Shown here: one piece after another, positions 52,050 to 61,150 of the stretch | Position numbering within the stretch: position 1 is the first letter of the stretch | Layout: every line of letters begins with the position of its first letter | Source of the DNA: Wenyingzhuangia heitensis | GTDB lineage: Bacteria > Bacteroidota > Bacteroidia > Flavobacteriales > Flavobacteriaceae | Assembly (NCBI RefSeq): GCF_011762155.1 | Contig: NZ_JAASQL010000002.1 | Location: 434,001-498,000, forward strand | Direction: 5' to 3' | Length of the DNA: 64,000 bases | Position numbers and translations under genes: made by a program | The notes under the pieces: model-generated | Database searches by the model: none | What the model saw: only the letters and a program-made list of their open reading frames with translations | Told to the model about the DNA's origin: nothing

Positions 52050-53180
52050 TTATCCTTTAATTCTTTTTTTTCTGTTTTGTTCATAATCTTCAAAAATCAT
52101 TTCTCCTAAACCTTGCAATCTTGTATAAAATGCTTTTCCCTGATTGGCTTGAGTAAACGCTCTTACAAATTGCATTAAATACGGATCTTGAGCAATCATA
52201 AAGGTGGTAATGGGAATGTGGAGTTTTCTGGCTTGGCTAGCTTTATCGTAACACTTACTTACAATGTGTTTGTCAAGACCATTACTGTTTTTATAATAGC
52301 GACCATCGGGCAAACGCAAGCAACTTGGTTTTCCATCAGTTATCATAAAAATTTGTTTGTTGGTATTCTTTTTTCGTCTTAGTAAATCCATAGCCAATTC
52401 TAAACCAGCAACGGTATTTGTATGATAAGGACCTACTTGCAAATAGGGGAGTTCCTGAATTGATATTTTCCAAGAATCATTACCAAACACAATAATATCT
52501 AGGGTGTCTTTTGGGTAGCGAGTGGTAATCAATTCGGCCAAAGCCATGGCTACTTTTTTGGCAGGAGTAATTCTGTCTTCTCCATACAAAATCATGCTGT
52601 GGCTAATGTCTATCATTAACACAGTACTCATTTGCGATTTATGGGTGGTTTCATTCACCACCAAATCATCTTCAGTTAATTGAAAACCATTAGCAACTCC
52701 ATTGTTTACTTGTGCGTTTTTAATGCTTTCAGTCATAGATACATTGTCCAAACTATCACCAAATTGATAAGCTCTGGTTTCTCCTGTAATATCATCACCA
52801 GCACCAATTTTTTTAGTACTGTGGTTTCCAGAACCTGATTTTTTTAGTTTTCCGAAAATTTGATTTAAGGCTCTTTGGCGAATGGCACGTTCTGTTTTGG
52901 CTGTAATTCCGGTTCCAGAATTTCCATCGGGTTTTATGCGTTCTTGTATAAAACCTTTGTCAAATAAATCACGTTTAAAATCTTCTAATGTATATTCTGC
53001 AGTGGTTAATTGATAGGTTTTGTCTAATTCCTCTAACCAGTTTAAGGCTTCATCTACATCTCCAGAGGTGTGCGTAATTAATTCTTTAAATATTTCTAAC
53101 AGTTTGTCAAAAATAGAAAGTACTGGTGCTTCATATTTTTTAAAGACAAAACCTGTATATGCTGCATCTCTTTTGTTCAT
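52050..53180 (-). CDS. VWA domain protein, partner of MoxR-type ATPase
   Basis: A 376-residue protein whose C-terminal half is a von Willebrand A domain with the MIDAS motif DISHSM (about 193-198) and later ITDGKPS. The N-terminal half is charged and helical. With the ATPase downstream it forms a MoxR-VWA pair as in ChlI/ChlD or RavA/ViaA, in which the VWA protein binds the substrate. The metal ion pocket appears intact. Confidence 0.85.
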   Translation of the reverse strand: MNKRDAAYTGFVFKKYEAPVLSIFDKLLEIFKELITHTSGDVDEALNWLEELDKTYQLTTAEYTLEDFKRDLFDKGFIQERIKPDGNSGTGITAKTERAIRQRALNQIFGKLKKSGSGNHSTKKIGAGDDITGETRAYQFGDSLDNVSMTESIKNAQVNNGVANGFQLTEDDLVVNETTHKSQMSTVLMIDISHSMILYGEDRITPAKKVAMALAELITTRYPKDTLDIIVFGNDSWKISIQELPYLQVGPYHTNTVAGLELAMDLLRRKKNTNKQIFMITDGKPSCLRLPDGRYYKNSNGLDKHIVSKCYDKASQARKLHIPITTFMIAQDPYLMQFVRAFTQANQGKAFYTRLQGLGEMIFEDYEQNRKKRIKG

Positions 53181-53276
53181 AAGCGCTGTTGTAAAAGTTA
53201 CTACTAATTTAAGGGAATAAAACTAGTTTAGGCTTAGTCGTAAAAGAATGTTGATTATTAAAAATAATTTTAAATA

Positions 53277-53975
53277 TTACAAATCGGTAAATATAGCAGA
53301 GTCAAAAGTTTGTTTTGCTTCTACATTTTTAGGACCAAAATCACTTCTATCAAAAGATAATAATACGTTTTCTAACTTTTGATAATTGTCCCAAGGTTTT
53401 GTGAATTTTGGTTTTTCATCTTTATAATTAGCAAAGAAAGCCCATTGTTTTATTAAGTTTTCTTTAGTATCTACATAAACGTAATATTTATTGTTAGGAG
53501 TAACCCCCACTTTTTCAAACGTCATTTGCAAAATATCTGCTTTGTGTCCGTTTTTTAATTTAGTTGTATCAATATATTTTAAAGTAACTCCTGGATCTAA
53601 TAATTTCCATGGCATGGTTAACCAATAAGAATCATTAATCCACCATTTTTTTGCTTTGTTTACTAGTTTTTCAGATTCTTTAGTATCCGTAATCAATTTG
53701 CCATTTTTAAAAGCTTTTCCTTTGTTAGTATTAATATTTACTAAAATAACCAATGTTTCTTTAGGAGATTCTACACGAACATTACCAGACCATTTGTTCC
53801 AATGTAAAATTCTTTTCCCAAAATTCCATTTTAAGTAATGTACATTATTCCAGTTTTCTTCTCCTCCCATAGTTTCCATCACTTTGTTTGCAATCTTAAT
53901 GGCTTTTTGATCACTTTGAGCAGAGATGTTAAAAATAAATAGGAACGAGAATAAAAATGTAATGAGTGTTTTCAT
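53277..53975 (-). CDS. secreted protein of unknown function
   Basis: A 232-residue protein with a signal peptide ending at NISAQ. The mature part starts AIKIANKVMETMGGEENW and includes KWWINDSYWLTMPWKL and NKYYVYVDTKENLIKQW. This pattern is common in Bacteroidota and has the beta-half-barrel look of LolA-like proteins, but I cannot name its role. It stands alone between the VWA gene and a dehydrogenase gene. Confidence 0.65.
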   Translation of the reverse strand: MKTLITFLFSFLFIFNISAQSDQKAIKIANKVMETMGGEENWNNVHYLKWNFGKRILHWNKWSGNVRVESPKETLVILVNINTNKGKAFKNGKLITDTKESEKLVNKAKKWWINDSYWLTMPWKLLDPGVTLKYIDTTKLKNGHKADILQMTFEKVGVTPNNKYYVYVDTKENLIKQWAFFANYKDEKPKFTKPWDNYQKLENVLLSFDRSDFGPKNVEAKQTFDSAIFTDL

Positions 53976-54045
53976 GATTTTAAAATATAATTAATGTATT
54001 GAAAAATTAATATTAATGTAAAAAAGTTAAACTGTCTTTTTAAAA

Positions 54046-55035
54046 TTAAGATACCAATCCGCTAATTTGTTCTAACCAGTAATTGGTCTTTGCTCCAATT
54101 TTACCTGTGCTATAAGTTTGTTTGGTTTTGGTAAGTAAATCACCAATAATAGAAGCTATTAATGGTTGTTGTACATGTTCTGGATACGGAATGTCAAATT
54201 CTTTTTGGCTTCCATCAGCAAGTGTTAAAATAATAGGATTGTCGTTAAAACAAGTCATTTTAATATTTCCTTTGGTTCCGTTTATAATTAGTTCATCACG
54301 TTTGGTAGTTATGCCATTGTTAAAAGCCCAAAAACAAGAACCTACCACATTATTTTTAAATAAAATATTGGCAGCAACTACATCGTTAGACTTGTATATT
54401 TTAGATTGATTAATTGCCAAGCCTTGAACGTGTTCAATATCTCCAATTAAAAACTCTAGAATATTTAATTGATGAGAACCTAAATCATAAAAATAACCAT
54501 CACCCGCTATTTTAGGATCTACTCTCCAATTGTGAGCCTCATAATTTTCATCTTTAACATCTAAAGGTTTGGTTAGGTTTAATTGTACGTTCAATAAATT
54601 ACCTAGTGTTCCGTTGGTTATTAATTCTTTTGCCTTTAAAAAATTAGGCAAACAAGTTCTGTAATAAGCAATGTATAAAGGCAAGTTTTTAGCTTTAAAT
54701 GCTTTTTCAATCTCTATGCATTCTTGATGAGTAATAGCCATTGGTTTTTCTATGTAACAAGCCTTACCAGCTGCAGCAACTTTTAAGGCATATGCTTTGT
54801 GATATTTTGGAGGAGTAGCAATATAAACAGCATTAACCTCTGGATGATTGATAATATCATCTGCATTATTTGTCCATTCTTCTATATGGTGTCTTTTTGC
54901 ATAATCTTTAGCTTTGTCTATATCTCTACGCATTACAGCAATCACGGTTGAGTTGGGGGTTTTATACATAGCAGGTGCACTTTTAACCTCGCATACATTT
55001 CCTACACCAATAATTCCCCAATTAACTTGTTTCAT
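54046..55035 (-). CDS. Gfo/Idh/MocA family oxidoreductase
   Basis: A 329-residue NAD(P)-dependent sugar dehydrogenase. The Rossmann start is WGIIGVGNVCEVKSAP, the catalytic Lys lies in AAGKACYIEKPMAI, and the second domain holds FYDLGSHQLNILEFLIGD. It may act in the same sugar pathway as the gene at 58691. The substrate is unknown. It lies 116 bp from tRNA-Ser, in the opposite orientation. Confidence 0.88.
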   Translation of the reverse strand: MKQVNWGIIGVGNVCEVKSAPAMYKTPNSTVIAVMRRDIDKAKDYAKRHHIEEWTNNADDIINHPEVNAVYIATPPKYHKAYALKVAAAGKACYIEKPMAITHQECIEIEKAFKAKNLPLYIAYYRTCLPNFLKAKELITNGTLGNLLNVQLNLTKPLDVKDENYEAHNWRVDPKIAGDGYFYDLGSHQLNILEFLIGDIEHVQGLAINQSKIYKSNDVVAANILFKNNVVGSCFWAFNNGITTKRDELIINGTKGNIKMTCFNDNPIILTLADGSQKEFDIPYPEHVQQPLIASIIGDLLTKTKQTYSTGKIGAKTNYWLEQISGLVS

Positions 55036-55151
55036 AAACTTAATTTTATACGGTATTAAAAGTAAACTATTCTTAGTTAGAAAAGAAATAAGAAAAGGGG
55101 AAGAAATACTATTTAACTGAAAAATATTTTATTTATTTGCAGTCCCAACAG

Positions 55152-55235
55152 AGAGAGGTGCCAGAGTGGTAATGGAGCAGCCTGGAAAGCTGTGGTCGAG
55201 AGATCGGCTCCAGGGTTCGAATCCCTGTCTCTCTG
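55152..55235 (+). tRNA. tRNA-Ser (GGA)
   Basis: Acceptor strands AGAGAGG and TCTCTCT pair with one G-T wobble. The D-arm follows TG at positions 8-9, and the anticodon loop CTGGAAA gives anticodon GGA. A long variable arm (GGTCGAGAGATC) identifies a serine tRNA, and the T-arm is CAGGG-TTCGAAT-CCCTG. CCA is not encoded, as usual in this phylum. The discriminator base is G. Confidence 0.93.
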
Positions 55236-55240
55236 CTTTT

Positions 55241-55275
55241 AATCCCATTCTTATTTTATAAGAATGGGATTTTTT
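55241..55275 (+). terminator. terminator of tRNA-Ser
   Basis: AATCCCATTCTTAT and ATAAGAATGGGATT are paired arms followed by a T run. Confidence 0.85.
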
Positions 55276-55286
55276 TATGAAAACAA

Positions 55287-55317
55287 AAATAGCCATCAGA
55301 ATTTCTGATGGCTATTT
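55287..55317 (-). terminator. terminator of the sugar-isomerase operon
   Basis: AAATAGCCATCAGAA and its exact complement around a single T lie just after the minus-strand stop at 55342. Confidence 0.8.
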
Positions 55318-55341
55318 GGTTTATAACTAAGTGTAATAGAA

Positions 55342-56394
55342 TTAAATTCCTAATATTTTTTTCAAGGCTTCTTGATCGTCAGAGCTTCCTGCAAAATCAT
55401 CAAAACCTTTTTCAGTAGCATCAATTAAGTGTTGTGCAATAAAAGGAGCTCCTTCTTTGGCACCTTGCTCGGGAGATTTTAAACAACATTCCCATTCCAT
55501 AACCGCCCAAACATTACAGTTGTATTGGGTAAGTTTAGAAAAAATGCTTTTAAAATCTACTTGTCCATCACCTAAAGATCTAAATCTACCAGCACGGTCT
55601 TTCCAGTCTTGATACCCTCCATAAACTCCTACTTTTCCAGAAGGATTAAATTCGGCATCTTTAACATGGAACATTTTTATGTATTCATGGTAGTAATCTA
55701 TGTACTTTAAATAATCTAATTGCTGTAATACAAAATGACTAGGATCGTATAAAATATTAACTCTTTTATGATTGTTAGTTGCTTTTAAAAAACGTTCAAA
55801 AGTAACACCATCGTGCAAATCTTCTCCAGGATGAATTTCATAACAAACATCCACACCATTTTCATCAAAAGTATTTAAGATTGGCATCCATCTATTGGCT
55901 AATTCTTTAAATCCCATTTCTACCAATCCTTTTGGAGCTTGAGGCCAAGGATACATGGTATGCCACATTAATGAACCAGAGAATGTTGCATGTGCCGTAA
56001 TACCTAAGTTTTTACTAGCAACGGCCGCTTTTTTTAATTGGTCAACAGCCCATGCAGTTCTTGCTTTAGGGTTGTTTCTATAGGTTTCAGGAGCAAATCC
56101 ATCAAACATAGAATCATACGCGGGATTTACAGCAACTAACTGCCCTTGTAGGTGTGTAGAAAGTTCTGTGATTTCCAATCCGTACGAAGCTACTTTTCCT
56201 TTTAATTCATCGCAGTAGGTTTGACTGCTAGCAGCCAAATCTAAATCAATCAATCCTGTTTCCCAGGTAGGGATTTGTATTCCTTTGTACCCTAAAGAGG
56301 CTACCCATCCGCACATTCCATCTAAGGTGTTGTACGGAGCTTCTGAGCCAACAAACTGAGCTAAAAATATAGCGGGTCCTTTTATTATATTCAT
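55342..56394 (-). CDS. sugar phosphate isomerase/epimerase, TIM-barrel
   Basis: A 350-residue xylose-isomerase-like AP-endonuclease-2-fold protein. The motifs CYEIHPGED, NILYDPSHFVLQQ, FHVKDAEF and a Glu near the end in WAVMEWECC are metal ligands of the fold. It probably interconverts or epimerises a sugar in the pathway of the neighbouring dehydrogenase and transporter genes. It is the last gene of that minus-strand operon, 25 bp after the cytochrome gene. Confidence 0.85.
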   Translation of the reverse strand: MNIIKGPAIFLAQFVGSEAPYNTLDGMCGWVASLGYKGIQIPTWETGLIDLDLAASSQTYCDELKGKVASYGLEITELSTHLQGQLVAVNPAYDSMFDGFAPETYRNNPKARTAWAVDQLKKAAVASKNLGITAHATFSGSLMWHTMYPWPQAPKGLVEMGFKELANRWMPILNTFDENGVDVCYEIHPGEDLHDGVTFERFLKATNNHKRVNILYDPSHFVLQQLDYLKYIDYYHEYIKMFHVKDAEFNPSGKVGVYGGYQDWKDRAGRFRSLGDGQVDFKSIFSKLTQYNCNVWAVMEWECCLKSPEQGAKEGAPFIAQHLIDATEKGFDDFAGSSDDQEALKKILGI

Positions 56395-56419
56395 GTTTTT
56401 TTGGTTAGTGGTTGGTTAA

Positions 56420-58678
56420 TTATTTTGATTTATTTAATTCTTTTAAGGTCCAATAATCTTTTCTGTCTTTGGTTTGATTTCTTACTTTTCCTACAGCCCA
56501 AGCTTGTAAAGCTTCTTCATCATTCATTGCTCTTACATAACTTAATACATCAGCAATCCAAAAATTATCATTGTCTTTTAAAGACATCATAACTCCATAT
56601 TCTTTTCCATCAACTTCACCAATCAATCCATTTAATAATATTTTAATTAATTTTTTAGGATCGCCTTTTACTCTTGGGCTTCCTAATAATGGTGGTGCTA
56701 CTAAAGAGCCGTCTTCATTCTGAACTCCTTTTAAATCTGGACCATGACAAGTAATACATAATTGATTGTAAGAGTCATATCCTCTAAGAATATTACTAAT
56801 ATGATTGTTGTTTCTATCTTTTATTTTATCTTTTAAAGCAACCAATCTTTCATCGTCCTTTTTTAAACTCTCTTTGGCAGAATGTGCTATAATTTGATGT
56901 TCTTGGTGTTTCCTTTGGATAGATTTTAACATAGAGGTTGCTTTTTTAGAATCACTAAAACGCAAACTTAAAGCCAATTGATTGATTACTTCCGTAGAAG
57001 GGTCTAACGCTAATTTTTCATAGTTTTGAAACAAATCAGTAGCTCCTTTTTTAAGAAAATTTTCACTAATTCTAATAGCTGTCATTCTTACTCTAGGGTC
57101 TTCATCTTTAAATTTTGATATTATTAATTCTTTATCAATAGCTTCTAATCCTTCTAAAGTCCATAAAGCATGAATTCTTTCTAATCCATAATCTTTATCA
57201 TCTTCTCCAAACCACTTAGACCAGGTACTTTGATTGTTTAAAGCAATTTCTTTTAACATTGGAATTACAGTAGCATCTGCTCTTAAAATAATTAATTTTT
57301 GAGCTGTATTTCTATACCATCCATTTCTGTGTCCTAAATAAGAAACCAGTTCTTTAGATGTTTTGTCTAATAATTTAGGCTGTTTGTCTGGAGTAAAATC
57401 TTTGTGAACAATACGGTAAATTCTACCTCTACCAATATTCTTATCTAATCCCTTACGTTTAATAACAGGTCTAATAGCACTTCCTTTTCTAGTCCAGTTA
57501 CTTTCTTGAATAATTCCTCTATACATATCTACTACATACAAAGAACCGTCAGGTCCTGTTTCAGACCAAACAGGTCTAAAGTTTAAATCTGTAGATGCTA
57601 AAAACTCAGTTTGATAATATGGGTTAGATAACACTTTTAATCCATCTATATTATTCACCTTAGCTCTTCTAATTAATCTACCTACAGGTTCTGGAATAAA
57701 TAAATCCCCGTACATACTAGATGGCATTTTGTGTCCTCTAAAAATAGTTTGACCAGCAACTCCTGTAAAATGATTTAAGGTTCCATCTTCTTTAAGTCTT
57801 TTGGGACCACCTTGTACATCGGGAGTTCCTACAATAGGAAAGGTCTCCATAAATCCTTCTTCCAATCTTTCTTTTGGACTGTAATCTCCATAAACAGGGG
57901 GATGTTGAAATCCATAAGCAGGATTTTCTCCACCCGCAGTAGCGTAAAAGATATTTCCTAAATCATCTTGAGTTAATCCCCATTGTCCAGCTGGCATATT
58001 GGCTACAGTATCTGCAACGACCTTATCTTTGGTAAATTTAAAACGTATAGGGTTGTAGGTTGTGTATGTCCAGTTATCTAAACTCCATAACAAACCACTT
58101 TGTTGGTGTTCTAAATTCCCACCTCTTCTTTTTGGAATGTGAAAGACTCTCTTTTTAACATCAGCAACACCATCATTATTTGTATCTGTGTACTTCCATA
58201 AATCATAAGAGTAGGTTTCGTTTACAATTAACTCTCCATTATCTAGTGGTAATATCATCCTAGGCAACATTAAGCTGTCTATAAAAACGGTGCTTTTGTC
58301 CATTTTACCATCTCCATCAGTATCTATTAATTGTTTAATTTTACTAATAGACCTGTTGGTTCCTGTACCATCAACATCTTGCATGTAAGTATTCATTTCT
58401 GCTACATACATACGTCCGTTTCCATCCCAGGCAATGGTTACAGGCTCATCTACCATAGGTTCGCTTGCTACTAATTGAATTTCGTAACCTTCAGGTAAAT
58501 AAAAACTGTTTAAACTTTCTTTTGGAGATTTAAAATCTGAGGAAGCTTCTTTTACAATTTCAGGTTTGGTGTACTTTGTATCAAAGTATTCCTTTTCTTT
58601 TTTACCACAACTTACGGCTAGTATTGCTGTAGTAAGTAAAGTAAGTTTAATGTTGTTTTTAGTTCTAAATTTTAACAT
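56420..58678 (-). CDS. PVC-type haem-binding CxxCH lipoprotein dehydrogenase
   Basis: A 752-residue exported protein. Lipobox LAVSC (about Cys24) is followed by GKKEKE. An N-terminal beta-propeller (MYVAEMNTYM, LGNIFYATAGGE, LYVVDMYRG), HEAT-like helices (about 460-610) and a C-terminal cytochrome c domain with CITCH (about 641-645) give the order of the PVC-type membrane-bound dehydrogenases. These oxidise an unknown substrate, often sugars, in the periplasm. It fits the neighbouring sugar genes. A Cys lipidation site suggests anchoring in a membrane. Confidence 0.85.
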   Translation of the reverse strand: MLKFRTKNNIKLTLLTTAILAVSCGKKEKEYFDTKYTKPEIVKEASSDFKSPKESLNSFYLPEGYEIQLVASEPMVDEPVTIAWDGNGRMYVAEMNTYMQDVDGTGTNRSISKIKQLIDTDGDGKMDKSTVFIDSLMLPRMILPLDNGELIVNETYSYDLWKYTDTNNDGVADVKKRVFHIPKRRGGNLEHQQSGLLWSLDNWTYTTYNPIRFKFTKDKVVADTVANMPAGQWGLTQDDLGNIFYATAGGENPAYGFQHPPVYGDYSPKERLEEGFMETFPIVGTPDVQGGPKRLKEDGTLNHFTGVAGQTIFRGHKMPSSMYGDLFIPEPVGRLIRRAKVNNIDGLKVLSNPYYQTEFLASTDLNFRPVWSETGPDGSLYVVDMYRGIIQESNWTRKGSAIRPVIKRKGLDKNIGRGRIYRIVHKDFTPDKQPKLLDKTSKELVSYLGHRNGWYRNTAQKLIILRADATVIPMLKEIALNNQSTWSKWFGEDDKDYGLERIHALWTLEGLEAIDKELIISKFKDEDPRVRMTAIRISENFLKKGATDLFQNYEKLALDPSTEVINQLALSLRFSDSKKATSMLKSIQRKHQEHQIIAHSAKESLKKDDERLVALKDKIKDRNNNHISNILRGYDSYNQLCITCHGPDLKGVQNEDGSLVAPPLLGSPRVKGDPKKLIKILLNGLIGEVDGKEYGVMMSLKDNDNFWIADVLSYVRAMNDEEALQAWAVGKVRNQTKDRKDYWTLKELNKSK

Positions 58679-58690
58679 TGGTTTTGTTTC

Positions 58691-59833
58691 TTATAAAGTT
58701 GTCCAGGCAGCGTTGTTTTTATCACTTTCTACCGCTGCATAAATAAATTTCATTCCTCTAATTCCATCTTTAACCGTAGGATAGTCTGGGTTTTTTATTG
58801 TTTTTCCGTTAGAGATAGCAATAAGATGATTGGCAAAATTCTTATAAACAGTTGCAAAGGCTTCTAAATATCCTTCTGGGTGACCCGCTGGAATTCTAGC
58901 AATTTGAGCTTCTGCATACAGTTTATTTCCGTTTGGAGTGTAAATTTTAACAGGCTCGTCTAACCAACGTGTAATTAATTGGTTTGGATTTTCTTGATGC
59001 CATTCTAAACTTCCTTTGGTTCCATATATAAGAATTGCCAAATTGTTTTCTTCTCCCAAAGCAATTTGAGAAATAGACATCGTTCCTTTGGCACCGTTTT
59101 CTAAACGTAATAACATATTACCGTCATCATCTAAAATACGACCTTTACCAAATCGACCTAAATCTGCAGCAATTTCTGTAATTTTTAAGCCTGTAATATA
59201 TTCTACTAAATTTTCGGCATGGGTTCCAATATCACCCAAAGCTCCTCCAATACCTGATTTTGTTGGATCTACTCGCCAAGCAGCTTGTTTTTGCCCCGTA
59301 GCTTCTAAATCTGTAGACAACCAACCTTGTAAGTATTGTACTTGTACTTTTCTAATGGTTCCAATATCACCATTATCTACCAAAGCTTTGGCTTGTTTTA
59401 CCATAGGACTAGCAGGATAATTATGTGTTAAAGCAAATTGTTTTTCAGAGGCTTTTATAATCTTTTCTAACTCAACAGCTTCTTCTAAAGTCAACGTCAT
59501 CGGTTTGTCACAAACTACGTGAAATCCGTTTTCTAAAGCCATTTTAGCAGGAGGGAAGTGCATGTGGTTTGGAGTTACAATAGAAACAAAATCCATACGT
59601 TCGTTCTCTGGAAGTTCTTTTTCTTTTAAAATCATTTCCTCATAACTACCATAACATCTGTTTTCTGGTAAAAACAAATCTTTTCCTGATTGGATTGATT
59701 TTTCTGCTGTGCTACTAAATGCACCACAAACTAGTTCAATCATTCCATCAATTGATGAAGCTTTTCTGTGTACATCTCCAATGAATGATCCGGTTCCACC
59801 ACCAATCATCCCCATTCTTAATTTTCTATTCAT
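58691..59833 (-). CDS. Gfo/Idh/MocA family oxidoreductase
   Basis: A 380-residue NAD-dependent dehydrogenase. GMIGGGTGSFIGDVHRKA is the cofactor start, CDKPMTL the catalytic Lys region and GGALGDIGTHAENLVEYITG the substrate domain. It is in an operon with the MFS gene upstream (2-bp gap) and the cytochrome lipoprotein downstream (12 bp). It resembles the GGGxGSFIG subgroup often found with TIM-barrel isomerases in sugar-oxidation clusters. Confidence 0.9.
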   Translation of the reverse strand: MNRKLRMGMIGGGTGSFIGDVHRKASSIDGMIELVCGAFSSTAEKSIQSGKDLFLPENRCYGSYEEMILKEKELPENERMDFVSIVTPNHMHFPPAKMALENGFHVVCDKPMTLTLEEAVELEKIIKASEKQFALTHNYPASPMVKQAKALVDNGDIGTIRKVQVQYLQGWLSTDLEATGQKQAAWRVDPTKSGIGGALGDIGTHAENLVEYITGLKITEIAADLGRFGKGRILDDDGNMLLRLENGAKGTMSISQIALGEENNLAILIYGTKGSLEWHQENPNQLITRWLDEPVKIYTPNGNKLYAEAQIARIPAGHPEGYLEAFATVYKNFANHLIAISNGKTIKNPDYPTVKDGIRGMKFIYAAVESDKNNAAWTTL

Positions 59834-59835
59834 GT

Positions 59836-60999
59836 TTATGCTTTGCTTGTCTTTTTCATGTATATATTTAAGCCTATAAACGCTACAATTAAAATTGCAG
59901 GTAAAATAGACATTGTTCTTAAAGCTTCAGTTGCATTTGCATTGTCCATTAATTTACCCATAATAGGCAATACCAAAGAAACAGAAAACATTCCTGCACC
60001 TCCCATTATAGACAATCCTAAAGCTCCTGTTTGTGGTAAATATTCGGCTACAAAACCTAACATAGTTGGCCAGAAAAAAGTAACACCAACGGCAAATACT
60101 GCTGCTGCTACAAAAGTCATACCTCCGGTTGTAATGGTTAATAACCAAAGACCAATTAAAGTAAATATTGCTGAATATAAAAGCATTCCGGCTGGTTTTA
60201 GTTTGTGAACAACTTTTCCTGCTGACAATCTACCTAATGCCATAATTCCGTTTATAAATGCCAACACTAATAACGGTGATGACACAGATGTTTTTAACAA
60301 AGATTCTATTCTTTGTGTGGTTCCTAATTCTGATGCTGCTGTTAATAACATACAAAATACCATAAAAAGAAAAAGAGGTTTGGTTACACTAGCAATCATT
60401 TGCTTATTGCTAATTCCTAATTTTACACGTTCAGTAACAGGTATTTCTTGGCCAAAAAACAAAACACCATAAATAACCAAAGGAATAAATAAGGTAGCTA
60501 CCATAAGTTGCCAATCCAATCCTAAAATATCCATAATAAACCAACCTACTAAAGATCCTATTACAATTCCACCAGGAAACCAAACATGAAATCTGTTTAG
60601 CATTTTAGTTTTTTGATCTGAATACATAGAAGCAATTAAAGGATTTAAAGCTGCTTCTACCATACCATTACCAATACCAATAAATAAGGTTGCTAAAAAT
60701 AAAGAGGTCATAGAATCTGCCATAATTGTCCACACAATACCAATAGCGTGTGTTATAAAAGCAATCCATGTTATTTTTTTGATGCCTAACAAATCCACCA
60801 AAGGTCCCCCAAAAATCATGGCAAGTGTAAATCCAAAAAATGCAGGTGTAAAAGCGTATCCTATTTGTTCTAAAGTTAGTCCAACTCCTTCTGGTCCAAA
60901 AACGGTTTCTAATCTTGCTCTAATAGCAAAAGTCATTGCTGTTGTGATTAATGCTAGACAGCTAGCAATAAACAATCTATTCTTATTCGCTTTTTCCAT
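59836..60999 (-). CDS. MFS transporter, sugar-type
   Basis: A 387-residue major facilitator with about 12 membrane segments. It has FALIRARLE-like AIRARLETVFGPEGVGLT, FFGFTLAMIFGGPLVDLLG and GRLSAGKVVHKLK as the loop motifs. It probably imports the sugar or its oxidised product that the downstream dehydrogenase uses. It is the first gene of the minus-strand operon, 152 bp from the AraC regulator. Confidence 0.88.
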   Translation of the reverse strand: MEKANKNRLFIASCLALITTAMTFAIRARLETVFGPEGVGLTLEQIGYAFTPAFFGFTLAMIFGGPLVDLLGIKKITWIAFITHAIGIVWTIMADSMTSLFLATLFIGIGNGMVEAALNPLIASMYSDQKTKMLNRFHVWFPGGIVIGSLVGWFIMDILGLDWQLMVATLFIPLVIYGVLFFGQEIPVTERVKLGISNKQMIASVTKPLFLFMVFCMLLTAASELGTTQRIESLLKTSVSSPLLVLAFINGIMALGRLSAGKVVHKLKPAGMLLYSAIFTLIGLWLLTITTGGMTFVAAAVFAVGVTFFWPTMLGFVAEYLPQTGALGLSIMGGAGMFSVSLVLPIMGKLMDNANATEALRTMSILPAILIVAFIGLNIYMKKTSKA

Positions 61000-61150
61000 T
61001 GAATGTAATTATATAGTTATTAATCAGTATAGTTTCTATTGTATAGTGGTGAAAATTGTGAAATAATCACAAAATACAATTATTGATTGATAAATATATA
61101 GATTTACAAATAAGATGATGTTTATAATTTTTCAGTGAAGAAAAATATAC

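Noticed and set aside
55152-55235. tRNA-Ser as attachment site of an integrated element
   Set aside because: Flanks are ordinary chromosomal genes with no integrase or repeated tRNA 3' end nearby.
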